DNA of 64,000 nt, from positions 1-64,000 of the forward strand of contig CBDCGS010000003.1 in NCBI GenBank assembly GCA_965216915.1, in the 5' to 3' direction. The notes under the pieces were generated by a model. It was not told the DNA's origin and ran no database searches. It saw only the letters and a program-made list of their open reading frames with translations. Numbering within the stretch: the first letter of the stretch is position 1; each line of letters starts with the position of its first letter. Below are positions 8,281 to 16,663 of this stretch, one piece after another. The translations under genes and the position numbers were made by a program. Source of the stretch: CBDCGS01 sp965216915. GTDB lineage: Bacteria > Pseudomonadota > Alphaproteobacteria > UBA828.

Positions 8281-10161
8281 TTGAGCGAGCAGGAAACCCC
8301 GGTCGAGACCTTTCAGCGCGCCGTTGGCTCTGCGCTGCGCGCCATCGCGGGCGAGAGCACGGACGAGCTGGAGGTGTCGTTCGGCGCCGATCAACCGCGC
8401 ATCGCCGGCAATCAGGCGCAGCTACCGTTTCCGGCACGAGATCTGAACGCGCTCGACGTCGAGCTGGTGCGCGGGTCGGCCGACGCGCTCGCCTTGCGGC
8501 TTCGCTATCACGATCCTGCGGCGCACATTCGGGGGCGGCCCCGTGGCAAGACCGGCCGCGCGATTTTCGACGCGATCGAGCAGGCGCGCGTCGAAGCACT
8601 CGGTGCCCAACGCCTCGCGGGCGTCGCCGCCAACCTCGCCTCCGCGCTGGAGCAGCGCTGCCGCATGAAGGGTTATGACCACATCTCGACGCCCGAGCAG
8701 GCGCCGATCGCTGAGGCCCTCGGTATGCTGGTGCGCGAGAAGCTCACGGATGAGCCTTTGCCGGCGTCAGCCCGTCATCTCGCCGATCTTTGGCGCCCGT
8801 GGCTCGATTCCCACGGTGGCAAGCATCTGATGCGGCTCGCCGAGGCGCTGCACGACCAGAGCGCCTTCGGCCGGCTGGCGCGCCAGCTGATCGACGAGCT
8901 GGACCTCGAGGACGAGGATGCCGACGACCAGGATGACGCCGAGGACCAGTCGAGCCCCGATCAAACCGAGGATGATAGCGCGAGCCAGCCTGGTGAGGCG
9001 CAGAGCGGCGACCAGATGGACGCCGACAGCGCGATGGATTCCGACACCGAGACGGGTGACGATGCCGATGCCATCGAGATGATGGACGAGGACACCGAGG
9101 GCTCGCTCGGCGAGGGTGAGGACGAGACGGACGAGTCCGGCCGCCGGCGCATGCTCCCCGCGCCGGGCCCGGGCCAGCCCAAGGAGCCTCCCTACCGCGC
9201 CTACACGACCGAATATGACGAGGTGGTCAGCGCCGGGGAGCTTTGCGACGCTGAGGAGCTGACCCGGCTGCGTCGCCAGCTCGACCAGCAGCTCTCACAC
9301 TTGCACGGCGTGATCAGCCGACTCGCGAACCGGCTGCAGCGCCGGTTGCTCGCGCGGCAAACTCGTTCCTGGGACTTCGACCTCGAGGAGGGATTGCTCG
9401 ACTGCGCCCGGCTTTCGCGCGTCGTCACAAACCCGCTTTTTCCCCTCTCGTACAAGCAGGAAAAAGAGACCGCGTTTCGCGACACCGTGGTCACGCTCCT
9501 CATCGACAATTCCGGCTCCATGCGCGGACGTCCCATCATGGTTGCCGCCATGAGCGGGGACATCCTGGCGCGCACGCTGGAGCGCTGCGGCGTCAAGGTC
9601 GAGATCCTCGGTTTCACCACGCGCGCGTGGAAGGGCGGCCAATCGCGCGAGCGTTGGCTCGCTGAGGGCCGGCCGCGCAATCCCGGTCGTTTGAACGATT
9701 TGCGCCACATCGTCTTCAAGAACGCGGACGAGCCGTGGCGGCGGGCGCGGCGCAATCTCGGCTTGATGCTGCGCGAAGGCCTGCTCAAGGAAAACATCGA
9801 CGGTGAGGCGCTTCTCTGGGCGCACGATCGGTTGCTCGCGCGTAGCGAGGAGCGGCGCATCCTGATGGTCATCTCCGATGGCGCGCCCGTGGACGACAGC
9901 ACGCTCTCCGTCAATCCGCGCAACTATCTCGAGCGGCACCTGCGCGCCGTGATCGACTGGATCGAGACCTACTCCTCGGTGCAGCTCTTGGCGATCGGCA
10001 TTGGCCACGACGTCACGCGCTATTATGCGCGCGCCGTCACCATCACCGATGCCGAGCAGCTGGGCGGCACCATGACGGAGAAGCTCGCCGAGCTCTTCGA
10101 CGAGCATCATGCGCAAGCCCTGGGGCAGGGCACCGCGCGCCCCTTGCGTCGCTCCGCGTGA
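8281..10161 (+). CDS. cobT: cobaltochelatase subunit CobT
   Basis: Partner of CobS in the cobaltochelatase chaperone ring. The 626-residue protein has an N-terminal helical domain, a long Asp/Glu-rich linker (about residues 205-290, typical of CobT), and a C-terminal von Willebrand factor A domain with the MIDAS motif DNSGSMRG near residue 410 and ISDGAPVDDS further on. Start TTG at 8281 (LSEQETP) follows GAGGCGAGG; the frame is open upstream inside cobS but that stretch is not CobT-like. It is 16 bases from cobS and clearly co-expressed. Confidence 0.95.
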   Translation: MSEQETPVETFQRAVGSALRAIAGESTDELEVSFGADQPRIAGNQAQLPFPARDLNALDVELVRGSADALALRLRYHDPAAHIRGRPRGKTGRAIFDAIEQARVEALGAQRLAGVAANLASALEQRCRMKGYDHISTPEQAPIAEALGMLVREKLTDEPLPASARHLADLWRPWLDSHGGKHLMRLAEALHDQSAFGRLARQLIDELDLEDEDADDQDDAEDQSSPDQTEDDSASQPGEAQSGDQMDADSAMDSDTETGDDADAIEMMDEDTEGSLGEGEDETDESGRRRMLPAPGPGQPKEPPYRAYTTEYDEVVSAGELCDAEELTRLRRQLDQQLSHLHGVISRLANRLQRRLLARQTRSWDFDLEEGLLDCARLSRVVTNPLFPLSYKQEKETAFRDTVVTLLIDNSGSMRGRPIMVAAMSGDILARTLERCGVKVEILGFTTRAWKGGQSRERWLAEGRPRNPGRLNDLRHIVFKNADEPWRRARRNLGLMLREGLLKENIDGEALLWAHDRLLARSEERRILMVISDGAPVDDSTLSVNPRNYLERHLRAVIDWIETYSSVQLLAIGIGHDVTRYYARAVTITDAEQLGGTMTEKLAELFDEHHAQALGQGTARPLRRSA

Positions 10162-10176
10162 CCGGCGCGCCGCCGG
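10162..10176. terminator. hairpin in the gap between convergent genes
   Basis: A perfect six-base stem CCGGCG/CGCCGG with a CGC loop lies exactly in the 18-base space between the convergent cobT and amidohydrolase stop codons. There is no T-tract on either side, so intrinsic termination is uncertain, but the placement suits a shared 3'-end hairpin for both transcripts. Confidence 0.35.
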
Positions 10177-10179
10177 CGC

Positions 10180-11337
10180 TCAGGCAGGTGCCGTTGGCGC
10201 GTTCGGGAAGCCGTAGAGCCGGCGGCAATTGTCCCAAAGAATCTTCCGCTTCGAGCCGGCGCTCACGCCCGGGAGCGCCAGAAAGGTCTCGATGCCGTGG
10301 GGAAACGGCCCGTCGGCATGGGGGTAATCGATCGACATCACGATGTTGTCGTCGCCGAGCCGGTCGATGACCGAGCCGAGCAGGGCCTCGTCCACGTCGG
10401 TCGCAATGAAGCACTGGTTGACGAAATATTCGCTGGGCTTGGCGGTGAGGCGGACTGCTTCACCGCCGCCATACTTCGCCCACTGGTCGTCGAGCCGGTC
10501 GAGCCACCAGGGAAGCCAGCCGCAATTTCCCTCCAAGCAGCCGACCCGAAGCCGCGGAAAGCGCTCGAGCACGCCGCCGATGATCATCGCGCCGAGCGCG
10601 CCCATCAGCTCAAACGGGAAGGCGCTCGCGTGGTTCAGGGTGCGAAAATTGGGATGCGCGCGATACCGGTTCGAGGCGTAGTCGGTGGACGCGCCGCCGC
10701 TTGTGCCGTGAAACACGGCCGGCACGTCGAGCGAGACAATCTCGTTCCACAGCACGTCGCATTCGGGGGCATGCACGTAGCGGCCCGCGACCGGCATGGG
10801 CAGGAGCACCACGGCAACGTGCCCTCGCTCGGTCACCGCGCGGCGCGCCTCCTCGGCGGCAAGCTCGGGATCGTGCAACGAGACGATCGCGGCGGGCTTC
10901 AACCGAACCGGGTCGGTTGCGCAATAATCGGCCAGCCAGTCGTTGAAGGCCGCGCAATAAGCCGTCGCGCAGGCGGGATCGAGCGTGTCCACCGACACGA
11001 CCATCGAGGCGAACGTGCGATAGAGGACGGCCTCGTCGATGCCCTCGGCGTCCATCGCGTCGATCGTCGACGGGGCGTCGTAATCCCGCTCGCGGAGCGG
11101 TCCGTAGAGATGCTCCTTCGGGCGATCGAGCGCGGCCTGCGGGCCCACCACATCATCGGATTGCGCCCAAGGCGGAATCATCTGGTCGCCCACGCGCCAA
11201 TGGGGAAAGCGGGTCCGGCTCAGGCCGAGAAACTCAGGCTTTTGATCATGGAACCGCGGGTCGAGATAGCGCTCGTAGAGCTCCCCCGTCTCGATGACGT
11301 GGAGGTCGCTATCCATGATGCGCAGGTCGTGCTTCAT
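10180..11337 (-). CDS. amidohydrolase family protein (ACMSD-like)
   Basis: Metal-dependent amidohydrolase of the amidohydrolase-2 group, which includes ACMS decarboxylase and related aromatic decarboxylases and hydrolases. The 385-residue product opens with MDSDLHV (the D-x-H metal motif in variant form), has the conserved C-LEGNCGWLPWWLDR segment around two thirds along, and ends with the active-site block SIDYPHADGPFPHG and KILWDNCRRLYGF. Substrate unknown. It converges on cobT with 18 bases between the stops. ATG 11337 used; an internal ATG at codon 8 is an alternative. Confidence 0.85.
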   Translation of the reverse strand: MKHDLRIMDSDLHVIETGELYERYLDPRFHDQKPEFLGLSRTRFPHWRVGDQMIPPWAQSDDVVGPQAALDRPKEHLYGPLRERDYDAPSTIDAMDAEGIDEAVLYRTFASMVVSVDTLDPACATAYCAAFNDWLADYCATDPVRLKPAAIVSLHDPELAAEEARRAVTERGHVAVVLLPMPVAGRYVHAPECDVLWNEIVSLDVPAVFHGTSGGASTDYASNRYRAHPNFRTLNHASAFPFELMGALGAMIIGGVLERFPRLRVGCLEGNCGWLPWWLDRLDDQWAKYGGGEAVRLTAKPSEYFVNQCFIATDVDEALLGSVIDRLGDDNIVMSIDYPHADGPFPHGIETFLALPGVSAGSKRKILWDNCRRLYGFPNAPTAPA

Positions 11338-11411
11338 TAGGCTGATCCGGGGTGGTCAAAGGCGCGCGCACCCTACCATGTTTGACCCGCCCCGCGAGCC
11401 GTTGCGCGCCC

Positions 11412-12173
11412 CTAAAGATGGGCGGCGAAAAACGCCAAAGTCCGCTCCCACGCTAGCTTTGCGTCGGCCTCGTCGTAACGCGCATTGGTCGGGTTGGCGA
11501 ACGCATGGTCGGCTTCGTACCAATGGGCTTCGAACCGTTTTCCCGCCTTGGTCATTTCGGTTTCGAAGCCCTCGACCATGGGCCGGTTGATCCAGCCGTC
11601 GCGCGTCGCGAAATGGCCGAGCACCGGTCCGCTCAAGGGCTGAAGCTGCTCGGCGGATCTTGCCACATGGCCATAGTAGACCACGGTGGCATCCGCCGGC
11701 TCGGCGAGCGAGGCGTTGAGCGACCAGCCGCCGCCAAAGCACCAGCCGACGGTCCCGAGCTTTCCGGTGCCATCGGCGTGGCTTTTCAGCCAGCGCGCCC
11801 AGGACGCCACCGTGTCGGTGGCAGCGGCGCCTTCGACCTTGCCAATAAGCCCGCGTGCGACCTCTGGATCGTCCGTGACGCTGCCCTCGTAGAGGTCGAC
11901 CGCGAGGGCCAGATAGCCCTCGTCCGCGAGCGCGCGGGCGACCGATTTGATCTGGTCGTTGAGGCCCCACCACTCGTGCACGAGCATGACGGCCGAGGCC
12001 GGCGTGCGCGCCGGGCGTGCTAAGGCAGCGCTGACGGTGCGGCCGCCCTCGGTGGTGATGTCGACGGGCTCGAGCCCCGCCGCGGTCGCGCGCGCGAGCC
12101 GTGGGTTAGCGAGTACGGCAGCCAGGGGTAGCCCCGCCAGTCCGAGGATGATGTCGCGTCGCGCAACACGCAT
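11412..12173 (-). CDS. dienelactone hydrolase family protein, exported
   Basis: Alpha/beta-hydrolase of the dienelactone hydrolase family. The 253 residues begin with a twin-arginine-like signal (VARRDIILGLAGLPLAAV), then the family core: VMLVHEWWGLND, the nucleophile elbow GTVGWCFGGGW with catalytic Cys, acid in FATRDGWIN, and the catalytic His in YEADHAFANP. An open frame extends to 12266, but ATG 12173 is preceded by GGGAGA and gives the signal peptide, so it was chosen. Divergent from the phytase-like gene. Export makes a catechol-pathway role less certain; it may act on other esters or lactones. Confidence 0.86.
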   Translation of the reverse strand: MRVARRDIILGLAGLPLAAVLANPRLARATAAGLEPVDITTEGGRTVSAALARPARTPASAVMLVHEWWGLNDQIKSVARALADEGYLALAVDLYEGSVTDDPEVARGLIGKVEGAAATDTVASWARWLKSHADGTGKLGTVGWCFGGGWSLNASLAEPADATVVYYGHVARSAEQLQPLSGPVLGHFATRDGWINRPMVEGFETEMTKAGKRFEAHWYEADHAFANPTNARYDEADAKLAWERTLAFFAAHL

Positions 12174-12257
12174 GATGATTGGTCTCCCTATGTTGGCGTT
12201 TTCACTTACGCTAACACTAGGCCGCAATAGGTGGTTCTCAAGGACGCACGGGGCGTG

Positions 12258-13292
12258 ATGCCGCATCGTCTCTTCTTGCCGATCCTGGTTGCCGTGCTCT
12301 GCGCGGTGTGCTTTCCAGCTGAACCGGTGCGCGCCGACGCCGGCACGTTGCCGCTCCGCGTGCGCGCGATCCCGCTCAACACCGAAGCCGCGGACGAGAC
12401 GCGCGTCGGGCCGCTCGACTATCGGGGCGGCTTGGTCATCTCCTCATCGGCGGATGGCTTCGGCGGCCTGTCATCGTTGCTGGTGAGCGCGGACGGCGCC
12501 AGGCTTCTCGCGACCAGCGATCGGGGGCATTGGTTCTCGGCGGAGTTGCGCTACGACGCGGCCGGCCGGCTGGTCGGGCTGGAGGCGCCGCGGCTCGCGC
12601 CGATGCGCGACCCCCGGGGCAGGCGGCCCCGCGCGCATGCGCGCGACGCCGAATCGCTCGAGCGCTTGAGCGATGGCACGATCTTGGTGGGGTTCGAGCG
12701 CATCCACAGCATCCTCTCCTACGCGGTGGGCGCTCACCCATTGCCCGACGCCGAGCGGCTGGGCTCGCTCGGCGCCACCGGCATGATCTCGTTTCCCCGC
12801 GGCCATTTCGCGGAGCAAAATGCCGGCCTGGAGGCACTCGTTGCGCTCGGCGACGGGCGTGTTCTCGCGATTGCCGAGGGACCGGATGGCAAGACGCCGA
12901 GCCCCGCATGGCTGGTGTCGCCGGATGGCACCCGCGAGCACCTCACCTATGCGCGCAGCCGCAAGTTCCGGCCGACCGGCGCGACGCGCCTTCCCGATGG
13001 CTCGATTCTCGTGCTCGAACGGCGCTTTACGCTGCTCGGCGGCGTCGCCGCGCGCCTCCGGCGTTTTGAAGCCGCCGACATCGTGCCCGGAGCGCGCCTG
13101 CAAGGAGAGGAGGTCGCCTCGCTCCGGGCGCCGCTTTCAATCGACAATATGGAGGGGATTGCGGCGCGGCGCGGCGCGCATGGCGAGACGCTGGTCTACA
13201 TGATCTCCGATGACAACTACAACATCATCCAGCGGACGGTGCTGTTGATGTTCGCGCTCGAGGACGCGCCGCCCTCAGTCGGTACCGAATAG
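12258..13292 (+). CDS. esterase-like activity of phytase family protein, secreted
   Basis: A 344-residue secreted protein of the family named for esterase-like activity of phytase, predicted to fold as a beta-propeller. It has an N-terminal signal peptide (HRLFLPILVAVLCAVCF, cleavage near VRADA), then blade-like repeats: GGLSSLLVSADGARLLATSD, DAESLERLSDGTILVGFE, GLEALVALGDGRVLAIAEG and the conserved NMEGIAAR. Start ATG 12258 follows GGGGCG; ATG 12231 is upstream without a ribosome site. Its stop overlaps the convergent upp gene by 18 bases. Substrate not predictable. Confidence 0.82.
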   Translation: MPHRLFLPILVAVLCAVCFPAEPVRADAGTLPLRVRAIPLNTEAADETRVGPLDYRGGLVISSSADGFGGLSSLLVSADGARLLATSDRGHWFSAELRYDAAGRLVGLEAPRLAPMRDPRGRRPRAHARDAESLERLSDGTILVGFERIHSILSYAVGAHPLPDAERLGSLGATGMISFPRGHFAEQNAGLEALVALGDGRVLAIAEGPDGKTPSPAWLVSPDGTREHLTYARSRKFRPTGATRLPDGSILVLERRFTLLGGVAARLRRFEAADIVPGARLQGEEVASLRAPLSIDNMEGIAARRGAHGETLVYMISDDNYNIIQRTVLLMFALEDAPPSVGTE

Positions 13293-13925
13293 CCGATCGC
13301 CGGCGTCGCCGAGACCGGGGACGATGTAGGCTTTCTCGTTGAGGTGTTCGTCGAGCGCGGCGGCCCACACTTCCACGGTGCTGTGCTTCTCGTTAAAGGC
13401 TGCCATGCCTTCGGGGGCCGCGACCATGGCCATGAAGCGGATGTTTTCGTCCGAGACGCCGTAGCGGTTGAGCAGGTCAATCGCATAGGAGGCCGAATAG
13501 CCGGTTGCGAGCATCGGGTCGACCAGGATAAAGACGCGGTCCTTGTCCTCCGGCAGACGCACATAGTACTCGACGGGCCGATGCGTCTTTGGGTCGCGGT
13601 AGAGCCCGATATGCCCGAGCGGCGCGGTCGGCAGAAGCTCGGCCAAACCCTCCGACATGCCGAGGCCGGCCCGCAGGATCGGCACGATGGCGGGCTTGTG
13701 GCCGCGCAGGATCGGCGCCTCCATCTCGGTGATCGGCGTGACGATCCGTTTCGTCGTCATCGCGAGGCCGCGCGTGATCTCGTAGCCGATCAACAACGCC
13801 ATCTCCCGCAGCAAGGCACGAAAATGGCTGGTGGGCGTCGTCTTGTCGCGCAGGTGGCTCAGTTTGTGCAGCACGAGCGGGTGATCGACGATGTGGAGAT
13901 TGGGGAAGTCTCTGGAGAGGGTCAT
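13275..13925 (-). CDS. upp: uracil phosphoribosyltransferase
   Basis: Makes UMP from uracil and PRPP in pyrimidine salvage. The 216-residue sequence is typical: N-terminal FPNLHIVDHPLVLHKLSHLRD, the EITRGL loop, RAGLGMSEGLAELLP, the PRPP-binding segment VFILVDPMLATGYSA and the C-terminal YIVPGLGDAGDRLFGTD uracil-binding block. Start ATG 13925 gives family length; upstream frame is unrelated. It is the last gene of the minus-strand run meaB-rpmB-transporter-upp, with 14 bases to the transporter, and its 3' end overlaps the convergent phytase-like gene by 18 bases. Confidence 0.96.
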   Translation of the reverse strand: MTLSRDFPNLHIVDHPLVLHKLSHLRDKTTPTSHFRALLREMALLIGYEITRGLAMTTKRIVTPITEMEAPILRGHKPAIVPILRAGLGMSEGLAELLPTAPLGHIGLYRDPKTHRPVEYYVRLPEDKDRVFILVDPMLATGYSASYAIDLLNRYGVSDENIRFMAMVAAPEGMAAFNEKHSTVEVWAAALDEHLNEKAYIVPGLGDAGDRLFGTD

Positions 13926-13939
13926 CGGCGCCTCTCGGC

Positions 13940-14518
13940 TTATCGGTTGGCGTAGAGGGTGGGGGCGACATAGGGCATCAGGATGCGGAACGGCAGCAAC
14001 AGCACGCACGCCATGCCGATCTTCACACCATAGTCACCGAGCGCCCATGTGACCCACGGCAGCCCCGTGAAGGCGAAGGCCGCGGAGAAAAAGATCGCCG
14101 TGTCCAAGGCGGAGGCGAGCGACGACGAGATGAGGGGCGCGCGCCACCAGCCCCGCGAGTGCATGTCGCGCAGCCGGTGAAAGATCGTGATATCGAGGAG
14201 CTGCGCGCAAATGTAGGCGAAGCCGGAGGCCAGCGCGATGCGCACGGCATCCATGACAGGAAGGTTCGCCTCCACCGAGAGGAGGATCGAGAGGGCCATC
14301 CCGATCGGAAAGCCGACGAGCGCCACCTTGCGCGCGGCGGCCGGGCCCCACGCGCGGTTGGTCAAATCGGCGACCAGGAAGGTCACCGGATAGGTGAAGG
14401 CACCCCAGGTGAGCCAATCATTGATCGGGAATTGAACGGCGACGTTCGAAAGACCGATGACGCCGACCATCGCGGCGATCGGCAGCCAGAGAACGCGAAT
14501 TGGGGCGGAGGCAGCCAT
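13940..14518 (-). CDS. queuosine precursor transporter (VUT/YhhQ family)
   Basis: Membrane protein of the YhhQ/VUT family, which takes up queuosine precursors such as preQ0/preQ1. The 192 residues form about six helices and carry the family hallmarks TYPVTFLVADLTNRAWG near the N-terminus and SSLASALDTAIFFSAAF in the second half. It lies between rpmB and upp on the same strand. The window also contains queG (41893), so this strain likely both salvages and completes queuosine modification of tRNA. Confidence 0.9.
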   Translation of the reverse strand: MAASAPIRVLWLPIAAMVGVIGLSNVAVQFPINDWLTWGAFTYPVTFLVADLTNRAWGPAAARKVALVGFPIGMALSILLSVEANLPVMDAVRIALASGFAYICAQLLDITIFHRLRDMHSRGWWRAPLISSSLASALDTAIFFSAAFAFTGLPWVTWALGDYGVKIGMACVLLLPFRILMPYVAPTLYANR

Positions 14519-14579
14519 CGGCGCGGACTATACGGCGACACCGAGGGGCCGCCAACCGTGATGCGGCGGGGGCCGCGCC

Positions 14580-14882
14580 TTAGCTCTGGGTCTCGCCCGC
14601 GCCGGCGAGGGTTTTCTTGACCCGCCGCTTGATGCGCTGGGCTTCCAGAGAGAGCACCCGATCCGGCGCATCGAGGAGGTAGGCGTCGAGGCCGCCACGG
14701 CGCTCCACCGTGCGCAGCGCGCTCGTCGAGACCCGGAGCCGCACCGTCGTGCCGAGCGCATCGCTCAGCAGCGATTTGTACTGCAGGTTGGGCAGAAACC
14801 GCCGACGCGTCTTGTTGTGGGCGTGACTGACATTGTTGCCGGTCATCACCGTCTTCCCGGTGAGCTCGCAACGCCGTGACAT
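14580..14882 (-). CDS. rpmB: 50S ribosomal protein L28
   Basis: Large-subunit ribosomal protein. The 100-residue product begins SRRCELTGKTVMTGNNVSHA and continues with the diagnostic NKTRRRFLPNLQ, then RVSTSALRTVERRGGLDAYL. Start ATG 14882 is preceded by GAGGAGAAGATC; an upstream in-frame ATG at 14921 would lie within meaB and is not supported. Only 10 bases separate it from meaB, so it may be read from that transcript as well as from its own promoter. Confidence 0.97.
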   Translation of the reverse strand: MSRRCELTGKTVMTGNNVSHAHNKTRRRFLPNLQYKSLLSDALGTTVRLRVSTSALRTVERRGGLDAYLLDAPDRVLSLEAQRIKRRVKKTLAGAGETQS

Positions 14883-14892
14883 GATCTTCTCC

Positions 14893-15957
14893 TCAGCGCG
14901 AAGCGGCCTCTTTAGAACCATCTTGGGGTGCCGTCAAGTCCGCCGGCTTGGTCTGCGCCCGGCTCGCCCGGTTGTCGAGAAACGTGTCGACCAGCCGTCG
15001 TGCGGCGACGGCCGGGCTCGTCTCACCGCGGGCCACCGCCGCCTCCAGGGATTGTGAAAGATCCTGCACTGCCGCGTCCGATTTCAGGGCGGCCACCACG
15101 CTCTCCTCCACCTCGTTCCACAGCCACGCCGTGGCCTGGCGTGCCCGGCGCGCCTCGCGCGCGCCCGATGCGCCCTCGGCGGCGTGCCGCGCCTCGATCT
15201 CCTGCCAGATCTCATCGATTCCGCGGGCCTCGAGCGCCGAGCAGGCCATCACACGGGGTGGCTCGCGCCCGCTCCCGCGCCGCGCCAGCGCAAGCGCCAC
15301 CAGATAGTCGGATTCGGTGTGGCGGGCTGCGGCCTCGAGCGCACCGTCTGCCTTGGTCACGACCACGAGATCAGCGCGTTCGACGATGCCGCGCTTGATG
15401 CCCTGGAGCTCGTCGCCGCTGCCCGGCTGAACAAGGAGAATGAAGAGGTCGGCAAGCTCGGCCACCGCCACCTCCGACTGGCCGACGCCGACGGTCTCGA
15501 TGACCACCACGTCGAAGCCCGCCGCCTCGCAGGCGATCATCGCGTCACGCGTGCGGCGGGCGACCCCGCCGAGCGCGCCGCCGGTGGGCGAGGGGCGGAT
15601 GAAGCTCTTCGGGCTACGCGCGAGCCCTTCCATGCGCGTCTTGTCCCCGAGGATGGCGCCGCCCGAGGTGGTGCTGGAGGGATCGACGGCGAGCACCGCG
15701 ATACGGTGGCCGCGCGCGATGACACCGAGCCCGAAGGCCTCGATGAAGGTCGATTTGCCGACGCCGGGCGCGCCCGAGATCCCGATGCGGACCGCGTCGC
15801 CCGCATGGGGTAAAAGCGTCTCGATGAGCACCTCCGCCGCCGCCCGGTCATCCGGGCGCGTGGATTCGATCAGCGTGATCGCACGGGCGATCGCGCGGCG
15901 ATCGCCTTTTCGAATCGCGGAGGCGTTGGGTGAGGCGACGGACCGACTCTTGACCAT
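14893..15957 (-). CDS. meaB: methylmalonyl-CoA mutase-associated GTPase MeaB
   Basis: G3E-family P-loop GTPase that gates cobalamin loading and protects methylmalonyl-CoA mutase. The 354 residues show Walker A GISGAPGVGKST (about residues 58-69), AVDPSSTTSGGAILGDKTRM with the Mg2+-binding switch region, IETVGVGQSEVAV and the guanine-recognition VVTKADG. Start ATG 15957 was chosen; it shares the bases CATG (15955-15958) with the start of the divergent alkylation repair gene, leaving no 5' leader between them. The mutase itself is not in the window; the cobalamin chelatase genes at 7-10 kb fit the B12 dependence. Confidence 0.94.
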   Translation of the reverse strand: MVKSRSVASPNASAIRKGDRRAIARAITLIESTRPDDRAAAEVLIETLLPHAGDAVRIGISGAPGVGKSTFIEAFGLGVIARGHRIAVLAVDPSSTTSGGAILGDKTRMEGLARSPKSFIRPSPTGGALGGVARRTRDAMIACEAAGFDVVVIETVGVGQSEVAVAELADLFILLVQPGSGDELQGIKRGIVERADLVVVTKADGALEAAARHTESDYLVALALARRGSGREPPRVMACSALEARGIDEIWQEIEARHAAEGASGAREARRARQATAWLWNEVEESVVAALKSDAAVQDLSQSLEAAVARGETSPAVAARRLVDTFLDNRASRAQTKPADLTAPQDGSKEAASR

Positions 15958-16663
15958 GACACGGGATGCTACCACCGACCCGCCAATCGAGGCGATCATC
16001 GCCGAGCTCCGCGCCGCGGGACGGCCCGAGGCGCTCGCCGGGATGGCGCGCTTCGCCATCGATACGGAGAACGCCTTCGGCGTCGCCGTGCCCGACCTGC
16101 GCCGCATCGCACGCACGATCGGACGCCAGCATCCGCTCGCCCTCGCGCTGTGGGAGACGGGCATTCACGATGCGCGTCTGCTTGCGACCATGGTTGCCGA
16201 TCCGAAGGCGACGAGCCAGCCGATGGTCGATGCGTGGGTGTGCGATTTCCGCTCATGGGATCTCTGCGATCAAGCCTGCACCAACCTTTTTCGCCGCACT
16301 GCCTTGGCGCACGCCTTGGTCGCACGCTATCGCGACGCCGAGGGCGAATTCGTGAAACGCACCGCGTTCGCGATGATCGCCGTGCTGGCGGTTCATGACA
16401 AAAAGGCCGCCGACACGGTGTTCGAAGCCTACCTGCCGTGGCTCGAAGTCGGCGCCGATGATCCCCGGAACTTCGTGAAGAAGGCGGTGAGCTGGGGCCT
16501 CCGCCAAATCGGCAAGCGCAATGCGGCGCTCAACGCCAAGGCGATTGCATGCGCCGAGGGCCTCGTCGCGCGTTCCGAGGCGCCCGCCCGCTGGGTCGGC
16601 AACGACGCGCGGCGCGAACTGACGAGCGACAAGGTTCAGACGAAGCTTCGCCGGTCTAGTTGA
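15956..16663 (+). CDS. DNA alkylation repair protein (AlkD-like HEAT repeat)
   Basis: AlkD-type glycosylase family built of HEAT-like repeats that excise alkylated purines. The 235-residue product carries the family blocks: GMARFAIDTENAFGVAVPDLR, HPLALALWETGIHDARLLA, the DNA-contact region FRSWDLCDQACTNLF and NFVKKAVSWGLRQIGKRN. ATG 15956 overlaps the divergent meaB start. The C-terminus overlaps the convergent ABC ATPase gene by eight bases. Whether it cleaves alkylated bases or has another DNA role is not settled for this subgroup. Confidence 0.88.
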   Translation: MTRDATTDPPIEAIIAELRAAGRPEALAGMARFAIDTENAFGVAVPDLRRIARTIGRQHPLALALWETGIHDARLLATMVADPKATSQPMVDAWVCDFRSWDLCDQACTNLFRRTALAHALVARYRDAEGEFVKRTAFAMIAVLAVHDKKAADTVFEAYLPWLEVGADDPRNFVKKAVSWGLRQIGKRNAALNAKAIACAEGLVARSEAPARWVGNDARRELTSDKVQTKLRRSS

